Of a stretch of DNA of 64,000 nt, positions 12,456-22,415 are shown piece after piece; the stretch's first letter is position 1, and the number at the start of each line of letters is the position of its first letter. Source of the DNA: Okapia johnstoni (taxonomy: Eukaryota > Chordata > Mammalia > Artiodactyla > Giraffidae); assembly GCA_024291935.2 (NCBI GenBank), contig CM044311.1, positions 30,508,001 through 30,572,000 on the forward strand, given 5' to 3'. The position numbers were made by a program, and so were the translations under genes. The notes under the pieces are model-generated. The model was given only the letters and a program-made list of their open reading frames with translations, searched no databases and was not told the origin of the DNA.

Positions 12456-12663
12456 TGTGTGTTAGTCACTCAATCATGTCTGTCTCTTTGCGACCTCATG
12501 GACTGTAGCCCACCAGTCGCCTCTGTCCATGGGATTCTCTAGGCAAGAACACTGGAGTGGGTTGCCATTCCCTTCTCCAGGAGATATTCCTGTCCCGGGA
12601 ATTGAATCCAGGTCTCCTACATTGCAGGCGGATTCTTGACTTTCTGAGCTACCAGGGAAGCCC
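12456..12663 (-). mobile_element. Bov-tA SINE
   Basis: Antisense Bov-tA: the tail lies at the left ('gactgtagcccaccag') and the head at the right ('ctgagctaccagggaagccc'). TSD agtaaatataaa (12444-12455) and agtaaatacaaa (12664-12675). Confidence 0.94.
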
Positions 12664-13083
12664 AGTAAATACAAACAATGTATAATTGGTAAGACTAAAA
12701 AACCAATTTCTCTTTCCCATTATTGTTTTTATAAAATAGTGATTTTGTTTTAAAGTTGACCCGTATTTTAAGAAACATTTGGGCTGAAATGTTTGCTATT
12801 AAAATGACACTTTTTTAGAGTAACATTTGAAAAGAAAAACAAAAAGTGTGTTACCCTACTAAAACAAAACAATTTAAATTTTTAAATGATTCCTTGTTGG
12901 GAGAATGTTTCCTCTTATGCACTCTGATTTTCCATCTTACTACCATCCCAATATTTTAATAAGACTTGGCATTTGGTACTGAAACAGTGGTAGAAGCAAG
13001 CTTGTGGAGAAAAATCTAGCAGGATATTTGGGACAAAGCATTTCAGGGAGTTATAATGGTAGAGGAGATAAAATCTTCTTACA

Positions 13084-13109
13084 TAGTGTGTGTGTGTGTG
13101 TGTGTTTGT
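13084..13109 (+). repeat. (GT)n microsatellite
   Basis: About ten GT units, interrupted once by TTT. Confidence 0.9.
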
Positions 13110-13272
13110 GGACATATACACATAGGCATGGGGCCATGCATGAACCAGGAAAGACTTGTGTTTCTTTTACACCTAACAGATTTGTTATTCATCTGTCTTC
13201 CACCTGAATCCTATTATTAGCTTTAAACCTATGGATTTAAATCAATGAATGGTTTGAATGTGTACTTTTTTC

Positions 13273-13297
13273 TTTTGAGATCTAACAGATCTCAAAA
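13273..13297. repeat. Perfect 11-bp inverted repeat, 3-base loop
   Basis: TTTTGAGATCT, then AAC, then AGATCTCAAAA. All eleven pairs match. Confidence 0.95.
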
Positions 13298-13436
13298 TGG
13301 TAACACTATTTTTTTCCTTCCCAACCCCAGTAATTTGTTTTATAAGACTTAATGTAAAAAGAATTTAGTTTTAATTTCCCTTCTCTCCCCTTACTTGGTT
13401 AAAAAATAAAATAAAATGTAAAAATGTAATAAGGAA

Positions 13437-13505
13437 GCTTGTTGCTGTTGTTAAATCGCTAAGTTGTATCCAACTTAAGATGACTATTTCCAACTCTATG
13501 GGATT
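13437..13505 (-). mobile_element. Degraded Bov-A/Bov-tA tail fragment
   Basis: 'gttgctgttgttaaatcgct' followed by 'aagttgtatccaact' resembles the 3' terminus of Bov-tA in reverse complement. The remainder is lost. Confidence 0.55.
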
Positions 13506-14955
13506 CATCTTGAGTTAGTTTCTTCTTCACCTCTCTTAAAATTACCATTCTGAAAGTCTTAGCCAGAAGGTTTTCTTTCTTCAATATGATCAGGTAGCTC
13601 TCTTGCGCATAGATTTCCAGTTAGGAGATATGAGTGCAAGAATATGCTGTATGTGAAAAATCATTAATAATGGAAACACAGAACTTTTGAAATCACAGTT
13701 TTATCTATGTTTAAAATTTGTTATAAATGTAACAATTTAGGAAATCAGCATATTAAAATGAATAAATACTAACTCCACCCAACACTGACAATTTTTAAAA
13801 CATGATATTCATCATATAACTCAATGCTATTAACATTGCCAAAGAATAGCAATTGAAACTTATGTTTATTTAGTCCTATGGGAGATGATGGCCGCCAGTT
13901 AATGCCAACCATTGTGTAATATGCTGCATTGAAACCTTCTAAATCATATAAGTAATTAATCTATATGCAATATCATCCCACAGTATGCATTGTTTTCTAG
14001 TTTTCACTTTCTGTGTGCAGTTTGAAGTCATCAATAGCAATTACAATGAAATGTAGCTCATATTTTTACAACTACCATGAGCTAGAATCTCTGTATTTGT
14101 TCAAGGAAGCTGTATAAATCATGGTTCCACAATGTTGTTTTGTTTTGTTTTATCATGGGATTTATTGTTCTGAGGATTTTGAAGAGATAATAATTGGCAA
14201 TCCAAGGCAAAGAAAAATAATTTTCTTTACCACAGAAAATATAAAGGCCAAATATTGGATTAGCATACAATGCTTTTTGTGTATTAATATGCAGAGCATG
14301 AATATCCTGACATTTATTGATTGCAATAAGAAACCAAGTGAATAGATCGTTAGCAGGAGTAGAAAGGCTTTAACTATCAGTGAATATAGAGTATGGCAGA
14401 GTTCAAAAAGCTCTGAATTTGTGTTTTTCATTCCAGTAAGGCTAATGACCCCAGCCTGGAGGACATATATCCTCAAAAGCAGGGTTATTCGAAAGCTTTT
14501 AATCAGATACTCACTCTGCTGTACACATGGAAAATTTATCAATTTAAAGGGGTTGCCCTCCTATAAATTTCCATGACCAATCAGAACTTCCAGGTCTTCT
14601 ATACCGATACTTATTTTTATTATGAGTGTGAAATTTATGCCACTGAGACCATAGACCTTCCTGTCACAAGAAAAATTACTTAGTATCCAACAATGTAAGC
14701 AAATAGTTAGAATGTAAGCAAAACTGTTAGAATAGTTTCACCCTCCCATAGAATTATTCATTCTCTGGCAAAAGTAAGTCAGGTAAGGGTCATATAGGCG
14801 AGAGAATGCAGAGGACCAGTGGTATGAATATGTTTTCACTCTCAAAATCCTTATCTCCAATACTCTTGCATATCCTATCAACCATTGTATATCCACATAT
14901 AAGCAAATTCATATATTTTTTAACTTTAAAAACTGTGAACAAGTTTAAAGATTTT

Positions 14956-15068
14956 GTTGTCGCTGTTAGTCATTAAGTCCTATCTGACTCTTTTGCGACC
15001 CCACAGACTCTAGCCCGCCAGATTTCCCAGGCAAGAATACTGGAGTGACTCGCCATTTCCTTCTCCAA
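14956..15068 (-). mobile_element. Bov-A monomer, antisense
   Basis: Runs from 'ttgttgtcgctgttagtcat' through 'gcaagaatactggagtgact' to 'cgccatttccttctcca'. Only the BovB-derived tail unit is present. 'aagtttaaag' before it and 'aatttaaagc' after it may be the TSD. Confidence 0.85.
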
Positions 15069-15603
15069 ATTTAAAGCTCTGCTCTCTTAAATGACAGATT
15101 ACACATCACCATTGCTAAGACACATCAGTGAAGAAGACATAACACCATTCCGGTAAAAATAGCAGTGGATTATTAAATATCACACATTCTGAGACACATG
15201 GTGAGAAAATATAATGTGCTTGGACCAAATTTTCGTGAGAGAGAATAGTATGAAAACTTGGCAAAAACATCAAATTTTTTCCTAAAAATATGGGGAAAAG
15301 TTTTTTTCATACACAATGCTCAATATCCCTGTTGCTGAATAAATCTTTAACTTTAGAAATAATATAGTATACAGGTCTGGTGTTCAGTTTTTAAAAAGAA
15401 CAATTTTCTGCTGTGATTATTCTAAAAAATAAGAACTCAAATCTTATTTTGGCTAGAAAAAAAAAATTTTTTTTTGAGAAAAATCAGAGTATTCCCTTGA
15501 TTTCAAAACTTCTGACTTATGATCTCCTGTTCATCAGTTTTCATTCTACCTTTCATTCTACCTCCTTCTAAAAAGAGCTACCAATATCTTTTCAATGTTA
15601 AGT
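15069..15603. other. AT-rich non-coding sequence
   Basis: No gene or repeat recognised. Confidence 0.5.
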
Positions 15604-15637
15604 ACTGTTTTAAATAATATACTGTTTTAAATAATAT
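15604..15637. repeat. Perfect 17-bp tandem duplication
   Basis: The unit ACTGTTTTAAATAATAT occurs twice without a mismatch. Confidence 0.95.
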
Positions 15638-15672
15638 AATTAGATAAAATTAACAATGCAAACTCTTCACAC

Positions 15673-16000
15673 CTCTGTCTTAAAAATGAAGGAATAAAGA
15701 TTGTGAAAAGAAAAGAAAGTTATTTGCACAGTCATGTCCGACTCTGCGATCCCACGTACTGTAGCCTGCCAGGCTCCTCTGTCCATAGAATTCTCCAGGC
15801 AAGAGTACTGGAGTGGGTTGCCATTTCCTTCTCCAAAATATTGTGAAATTAGAGGTTATCTTCAAGGAAAAAAATCACATATAAATAAACTTTTTTTTAA
15901 GACAACTCTGTCTTAAAAATGAAAGAATAAAAATTGTGAAATTCAAGATTATATTCAAGGAAATGAACCTAAAAGTCACATACAAAATAAACTTTTATTT
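15673..16000. repeat. ~90-bp direct duplication split by a SINE
   Basis: Copy A runs 15673-15708 plus 15849-15890. Copy B runs 15906-15997 and is uninterrupted. Both begin 'ctctgtcttaaaaatgaa' and end 'aataaac'. A Bov-A sits inside copy A only, so the duplication preceded the SINE. Confidence 0.8.
15709..15839 (-). mobile_element. Bov-A monomer, antisense
   Basis: 'gtactgtagcctgccaggct' to 'ccatttccttctcca' is the BovB-derived unit. TSD ATTGTGAAA at 15700-15708 and 15840-15848. It lies inside copy A of the duplication at 15673-16000. Confidence 0.9.
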
Positions 16001-17723
16001 ATTCTAGTTAACGGCCCAAAAATGTCTTCACTCACATTAGCTCTTTCTTTTTCAACATTATTTTCAAACAGTGCTTGAATTCTTTCAACTAAAGTTTAGT
16101 TTGGTTAATGACCTCTTAAAAAAAAATGCAAATCTTTCTCTTGATTCTAGTTAAAGGCTTCAGTCATTTATACCTCAGTGTGAATTGGTTTAATTAGCAA
16201 TTTCCCATCCTAATTGCTCTGTTTAAACTGGAAGAGAAAAGAGAGGTAAGTTATATGCCAGTTTGATGAGTAGAGCTTCTGAGACTTCTCAGGGCTCCAA
16301 AGTAAGGGGAAACTTTAAATTTAAAAAAAGCTGATAAATGCACTTCAAATACAATCTATGTATATCTTGAAATGTTAACACTGGGCAACCCTGTAGAAGA
16401 AAATGGAAAAAAATATTTTCTTGGTGCTCTGTACACCCACCAACTATCAGAACTTGCAACTTAGACTTGTTCCATTTGAGTATAATTTATCTATGTTAAC
16501 TTGGCCTGCTGAGATTCATGAGGTCGCAAAGAGTCGGACCGACTGAGCAACTGAACTGAACTGAACTGAATGATCAAATAGGATTTTGTGTTCTGGCCTG
16601 AGAACCTAATTATTTCTAATGTTGTTTCTATGGAAAAGCGCATTTGGAGTTCCCAAACAAAACTTTAAATATGAATGCATTGTGTAATTTGGAAATTGCT
16701 TTTATTGGTCATTCTTTTCTCTCATAATTGTGATTGACTCTAAAATGATTGCAAAGAGCAAAGAGGATAATAACAATGCAATAATGAAAAATTGTCATAA
16801 CTTTCCCTGAAATTCTGATGTGAAGCCTAGTTAGTAACTAAATCAAAACAGCCAGTAAGAAATTGTTTAGTATATCTTTTAGCAAATCCTTATCAAATGT
16901 GCCTTACGTTTTAGGTAGTGTGCAAGGCTCTGTAAGATACAACACTAAGAAATAGGTAATTCGGTGCCTACCCTTAGAGATATACTCTTACGAAACTGTA
17001 TCCTCAGTTTTCCCAGAGAAACTCATGTTAATAGATTGCCCTCATGCTCCAGCAAGCCACAGAAATGGGCAAGTAATTTCTATATTTCATCACTACTTAA
17101 GTAAAGTGTTACAGTGAGCAGTATAATAAAAACATACATAACCTTATGCTAATCAATGACTCTCATTTAAAAAAAAAACTTGAAAATGTTGCTGGCAAAT
17201 CTATCCCAGATGTTAATACTGGTAAAGCTTTAATTAAATCAGAATTAGTAATACTCTGAGCATAAGCTTGAAGTTTACTTTTACACTAGATATAAATAAA
17301 TTGAGCCAAATTAGTAATCAAAATCATTGTTTACAGTCCTTGAAGGAGGTCCCGTAAGATACATTTCACCACATTCTGAATTTCCTGTGTACATTTGAAA
17401 ACAATTTGCTATCATCATTGTTAATTCAGATTCATAGTAGATTTTTATTGAGTATTTTCGCATTAAACTTTGGCGGATCACAAAAGAGATTTTAACAAAG
17501 TAATCTAGACCTTCCTAATTTTATTTTACTAATCTTGCAGAACTATTCTCTTTTGGTGGTATCTTGGCCTGATGTTACTGTATGATTGAAAAAAGCCCCA
17601 CCAACAGCTTCTACCATCATTATTATCAGATACACAGTCTAATATTGGAGAACCAAATGTGCCTGCCCACTATTACAGATCTTCTTATTGCTTTTTTTGT
17701 GCTTCTTAAATTAAGATTGTATT
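16001..17723. other. Non-coding sequence with a BovB tail at 16514
   Basis: No gene recognised. A stretch near 16880-16975 faintly resembles old interspersed repeats but is too decayed to name. The rest holds nothing I can identify. Confidence 0.45.
16514..16570 (+). mobile_element. Very short BovB 3' terminus
   Basis: Only the last ~57 bases remain: 'ggtcgcaaagagtcgg' and the gactgagcaactgaactgaa-type tail with three TGAAC units. It is an extreme 5' truncation. Confidence 0.9.
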
Positions 17724-17737
17724 TTTAAAGCAGCTTT

Positions 17738-17935
17738 GTGTGTGTGCTCAGTCATGCTCAAGTCTTTGTGACCCTATGAACTGCAGTCAACTAGGGATCC
17801 TCTTGGCAAGAATACTGGAGTGGGTTGCCATTTCCTCCTCTAGGAGCTCTTCTCCATCCAGGGATCAAACCTGTGTCTCCTGCATCTCCTTGCATTGGCA
17901 AGTGGTTCTTTACCACTGACCCACCTAGGAAGCCC
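17738..17935 (-). mobile_element. Bov-tA SINE
   Basis: Antisense Bov-tA ending at the right with 'cacctaggaagcccc'. TSD-like flanks tttaaagcagcttt (about 17724) and cttaaagtagtttt (about 17936) match with a few differences. Confidence 0.9.
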
Positions 17936-18154
17936 CTTAAAGTAGTTTTAGGATGATGGAAAAATTAAGGTGAAGGTAAAGAGATTTCCCATATATTCCC
18001 TGCCACACACATGCATAGCCTTCCCCATTTTTATTGTCTTTTTGTGAATAAGTCAATAAGATGAGTAAAAATAAATATGAAGATAAAATATGTGTGTACA
18101 ACTTGTTCAGTTTTACACTAAAACTTGTTTAGTTTTACATCCAGCCACCTCATC

Positions 18155-18362
18155 CTCTGACACCCTCTTCTCCTTCTGCCCTCAATCCTTCCCAGTATCA
18201 GGGACTTTTCCAATGAGTCGGCTGTTCCCATCAGATAACCAAAATACTGGAGCTTCAGCAAAGAGTATTCCAAAGAGTATTCAGGGTTGATTTCCCTTAA
18301 GATATCTACATATCTGATGTTATTGATATTTCTCCCAGCAATCTTGATTCCAGCTTATGCCA
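18155..18362 (-). mobile_element. Internally deleted BovB remnant
   Basis: Left part matches BovB 3'-proximal sequence ('aatgagtcggctgttcccat', 'aaaatactggagcttcagc'). From about 18308 the match jumps to the more 5' segment 'gttattgatatttctcccag'. About half a kilobase of the element is missing between the two parts. Confidence 0.75.
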
Positions 18363-18739
18363 TTCTGCTTATTTAGACATAAATACTTATGCATTTCTAA
18401 ATTTCATAATTACATCTACTCATGTTTTTGGAGAAATTTTTGTTTAGCAGTATAAATTTTTTTTAACTAATACTTTTTTTAAGTATACATGAAAAACACA
18501 TTTTTCATATCCATCTTTCACTTTAAAAACGTGAATACTTTTAATATATGTGAACGTGTATGTTGAGGAACCTCAAACATTTGATGTGACAGTAAAGTCA
18601 ATAATTTTATACTTCATTATAAATTTTTATTTCTTTTATTATTGTATTTTCCTGCTAAAAAGATATTGCTTCTTGAATATAGTGTGCTCCTCTGCAGTTT
18701 CTCATTATCCAAGAATTAATCAGGTCTTATTCACATTTT

Positions 18740-18862
18740 AGTGCAAGGTTCCAAGAGGGAGCATAGAAGAATGTAAGGCCTGTTGAATCCTGGGCTTAGA
18801 AGTACACAATCACTTCCATGACATTCATTGGTCAAAGCAACCGTGGAGATCTAACAATCTTT
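18740..18862. repeat. Paralogous segment, copy 1
   Basis: Shares 'aagagggag', 'aatgtaaggc' and 'ttggtcaaagcaa' in the same order with 19334-19470. It resembles an old mammalian interspersed repeat that I cannot name with confidence. Confidence 0.6.
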
Positions 18863-19039
18863 AATGTGTTTACTAATTGAGAACATGCTCACTCTATATA
18901 ACCCTAAATCTAAGGGTTAAGGGTTTTCTAATATCTTAGAGCACATGAAGACAGTTCCAATGATCTTCCAAGATTAGAGAAATGTTTTCTGATAACAATG
19001 TAATTATAATAGAGCAAATGAAAATGTACGATTTGGGCT

Positions 19040-19333
19040 TTTGATGTCTCAGTTCTGTGTAATCTATCACTGGTAGGGATTATTGGTTAATTTTTTCTGC
19101 CTAACTATTGATAACTAAGTTTAATGGCTCAAAAAATAATCATTTTATTTTGTTCATAATTCCATAGATGACCAATTCGAAACAACTTCAACTGGTGGTT
19201 ATTCTGAACTAGGCAGGCCTAACTCATGCACTGCAGGCAGCTGCATTATAGGCTGAGAAGTGGCCTAAAATGGATGCAAATGGGAGGGCTTATCTGTTCA
19301 TCAAGGAGGCTAATCAGGGCTTATATACACTTC
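19040..19333. repeat. Probable old interspersed repeat, unnamed
   Basis: 'ctgaactaggcaggcctaac' with 'tgcactgcaggcagctg' recalls internal blocks of a mammal-wide transposon relic that also includes the segment at 19334. I cannot assign a class by eye. Confidence 0.35.
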
Positions 19334-19560
19334 AGGTTTCTAAGAGGGAGTACAAAATAATGTAAGGCATCTTGAGTCCTAAGATCAGAATGGTTTCAGC
19401 ATCAATTCTCCTACAGTACACAACGCTGTTGGTCAAAGCAAGTCACAGGACCAGCTCAGATGCAAGGAGTAAAGAATTTCCACCTTTTTATGCAAGATTC
19501 TACAAGGAATTGTGGTCAGTTTTACAGTCTGGCACAAAAACATGTATTATTCTGGCCTGT
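19334..19560. repeat. Paralogous segment, copy 2
   Basis: Second, longer copy of the 18740-18862 sequence; continues with 'agtcacaggaccagctcaga' and 'aaggaattgtggtcag'. The 78-codon plus frame at 19372-19608 falls in it and has no recognisable domain. Confidence 0.6.
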
Positions 19561-19907
19561 GTATATGGATGGAAAGGGAGGAGGAAGGTAAAGAAAAGAA
19601 GAGACTGAATGGCTCAGCTTGATCCTATAAAACATTAACCCAGAGAGAGAGCAAGAGCAAGAGCAAGAGAAACTGATGATTCTTTTTAAGAAATCTCTAC
19701 TGACAATGTGAAGACAAAGGCCATAGTCTCAGACAATATTAACAACAATGCTTAAATATGTATATTACTTTATAGAATTTTACAAGAAACTTCCAAATCC
19801 TATTCAATCCTCATCCTCATATGACAAAACTAATATACATATAATCTTCACAATAATAAGTGGGACAAAGTATTACACACAATTTATAGGTATAGGCTCA
19901 TATATAC

Positions 19908-20492
19908 TGTTCAGTTCAGTTAAGTCGCTCAGTCGTGTCTGACTCTTTGCGACCCCATGAACTGCAGCACGCCAGGCCTCCCTGTCCATCACCAACTCCC
20001 TGAGTCCACCTATACCCATGTCCATTGAGTCGGTGATGCCATCCAACCATCTCATCTTCTTCGTCCCCTTCTCCTCCTGCCCTCAATCTTTCACAGCATC
20101 AGGATCTTTTCAAATGAGTCAGCTCTTTGCATCAGGTGGCCAAAGTATTGGAGTTTCAGCTTCAACATCAGTCCTTCCAATGAACACCCAGGACTGAGCT
20201 CCTTTAGGATGGACTGGTTGGATCTCCTTGCAGTCCAAGGGACTCTCAAGAGTCTTCTCCAACACCACAATCCAAAAGCATCAATTCTTCGGTGCTCGGC
20301 TTTCTTTATAGTCCAACTCTCACACCCATACATGACCACTGGAAAAACCATAGCCTTGACTAGATGGACCTTTGTTGACAAAGTGATGTCTCTGCTTTTT
20401 AATATGCTATCTAGGTTGGTCATAACTTTCATTCCAAGGAGTAAGCGTCTTTTAATTTCATGGCTGCAATCACCATCTGCAGTGATTTTGGA
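19908..20492 (-). mobile_element. BovB LINE 3' end, 5'-truncated
   Basis: Antisense BovB starting with the 'gttcagttcagttaagtcgc' tail. A 135-codon frame at 20091-20498 encodes the C-terminal BovB segment ([17 protein letters not shown], then [11 protein letters not shown]). TSD gctcatatatac (19896-19907) and gcccatacatac (20493-20504), two mismatches. The element stops 3' of the reverse-transcriptase catalytic motifs. Confidence 0.93.
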
Positions 20493-20514
20493 GCCCATAC
20501 ATACGTGCAGAGTA

Positions 20515-21170
20515 GTTTTTTTTTTTTTTTTATATAGTGGTATTTACTTTTCAAGAAAAAGTTATACAGCTAATCGAGTATAAAAACTCTTCACAACTTG
20601 GTACTCTCAAGGGAGTTCACAACTAGCATATGACTAATTTTACCACCCGGGAGACTTTGGTGATTAATGAAGCCAAAATGTTGCCAGTTTTCTGGAAGGA
20701 CTGAATTGAATGCATCTTCTCACACACACTGCAGAATGATTTGCCAAGTATACTGAGGACGTAAGTCTGATAGTACGGAACATTTTTATTTGTTTAATAA
20801 AATGGTTTTTAAAGGAACTTAATAAACATCTATTTATTGAAGCAGTCCCAGCAAAACTTCAACTTGTACTTATTTCATTAGCTTTTAGCTCAAATTAATA
20901 TTTACATTCAAAATCAATAAAACTGTATTAAAGTTAATACTGGCCTTCCTCCAAACGAGTCCTAATCCACCAGGTTTTCTGTGTTTAGGCTTATTGCTTA
21001 GAGTCATGATGTTGCATCTAGGGTATATTTTAAACCGTCTACTGGTGGGAAGGAGAAGATTTTTTGCTGTATAACAGGTAATGATCCCAAATGCCCATTT
21101 ATTTGTTGTGAAATGTACTATTGTTTTCTCCACTCAGACCTGGGATCAGCACTGTCACCTACAGCCTGGG
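20515..21170 (-). pseudogene. Possible retrocopy or UTR fragment, unidentified
   Basis: A T-run (20515-20532) is a poly(A) tail if read on the minus strand. The 640 bases to its right match no repeat I know. On the minus strand they contain AATAAA-like sites and an 82-codon frame (20885-21133, segments TSRRFKIYPRCNIMTLSNKP and HRKPGGLGLVWRK). I could not identify a parent gene or a TSD, so this could also be unique sequence beside a chance A-run. Confidence 0.3.
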
Positions 21171-21189
21171 CAGCTCTGCATCTGAGCTA

Positions 21190-21402
21190 AGTTGTTGTTG
21201 ATTACTCTCTTCAGTCATGTCCAGTTCTTTGCAACCCATGGACTGTAGCCTACCAGTTTCCTCTGTCCATGAGTTTCTCTAGGCAGGAATACTGGAGTGG
21301 GTTGTCATTTCCTTCTCCAGAGGATCTTCCAGACACAGGCATCAAATCCACATCTCCTGCATTGGCGGGGGGATTCTTTAACACTGAGCCACCTGGGAAG
21401 CC
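21190..21402 (-). mobile_element. Bov-tA SINE
   Basis: Antisense Bov-tA: 'ggactgtagcctaccagttt' to the head 'gagccacctgggaagccc'. TSD uncertain (gctaagttg and aagctgtg-like flanks). Confidence 0.88.
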
Positions 21403-22101
21403 CAAGCTGTGTGAGTAGAAGGTGTACTCCATATTATCTCAAATAAAGGCCATAATCCTCTTGTAGATAACTGAGGGTACTCTAAGATTCTTACCCTAGA
21501 TAACAGTGCCCTTTAAGTTAAACCAAAATTGTCCAATGTGTCCACTGTTATTGACGTGTCCTTTTTTGTCTGTGTCTTTACAACTCAGCAGACCCAGTGT
21601 TCTTATTGAATGATCCCTTGTTAAAATAGCATTAGGTCATTTAGAAATGTCACTCTTGTTTTACTCCCTGGAGAAACTGCACTCTAGTACATGGTATTCC
21701 CTCTAGTAATAATTATAAGAATTCCAGTTCTTGACTAAAAACAGAAAAGACCCACATTTAAGCAAGAAATGTGGGTCAAGATTGATAACATACATGAGAA
21801 GCCCCTAGGATTTGTATAAAATACATTTTTTAAGAGTTGTGTGCTTTCTGCCAGGGTTAAGGCTCCTAAAGCAGGACTTACATCACAGTCTTGAGCAGCA
21901 GCATTTCAAGTATGTGTTTCCAATTCACTATGGAAACATATTTACCTAGGTGTTCTCTATTTCGTGTATTTTCTTTTTAACTTGGTAAACTTGATGATAC
22001 AGATACATTTCACTGCTTTTGTGTCCTCCATGCAACTAACAAAATACATGACACATAGTAGGGGCTCAACATAAACTTCCTGGTGAAGTTCTGGCAATTT
22101 A
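21403..22101. other. Non-coding sequence, no recognised repeat
   Basis: Nothing recognised in this stretch. Confidence 0.5.
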
Positions 22102-22112
22102 TGCTCTATGCT

Positions 22113-22400
22113 GCTGCTGCTGCTGCTAAGTCGCTTCAGTCGTGTCCGACTCTGTGCGACCCCATAGAAGGCAGCCCACCAGGCTCTCCCGTCCCTGGGA
22201 TTCTCCAGGCAAGAACACTGGAGTGGGTTGCCATTGTCTTCTCCAATGCATGAAAGTGAAAAGTGAAAGTGAAGTCGCTCAGTCGTGTCCGACTCTTTGT
22301 GACCCCATGGACTGCAGCCTACCAGGCTCCTCCGTCCATGGGATTTTCCAGGCAAGAGTACTGGAGTGGGGCGCCATTGCCTTCTCCATCCCAGGTAGAA
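22113..22400 (-). mobile_element. BOV-A2 SINE dimer, antisense
   Basis: Begins with (CTG)n, the reverse of the CAG tail. It then has two monomers separated by the 'atgcatgaaagtgaaaagtg' linker and ends 'ccattgccttctcc'. Instead of a direct TSD the flanks carry an 11-bp inverted repeat. Frames of 155 and 89 codons here are SINE translations. Confidence 0.93.
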
Positions 22401-22415
22401 GTGTAGCATAGAGCA

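Larger units (their letters stand above)
12676..14955. other. AT-rich non-coding sequence with small repeats
   Basis: Apart from the short GT run, the hairpin and the Bov fragment listed separately, nothing is recognised. The longest frame, 126 codons on the minus strand at 14162-14542, is hydrophobic and low in complexity. It lacks any family motif and is most likely chance. Confidence 0.5.

Noticed and set aside
14162..14542. 126-codon hydrophobic minus frame
   Set aside because: AT-rich composition favours F, I and L codons. It has no recognisable family, and overlapping frames of similar quality exist on the other strand.
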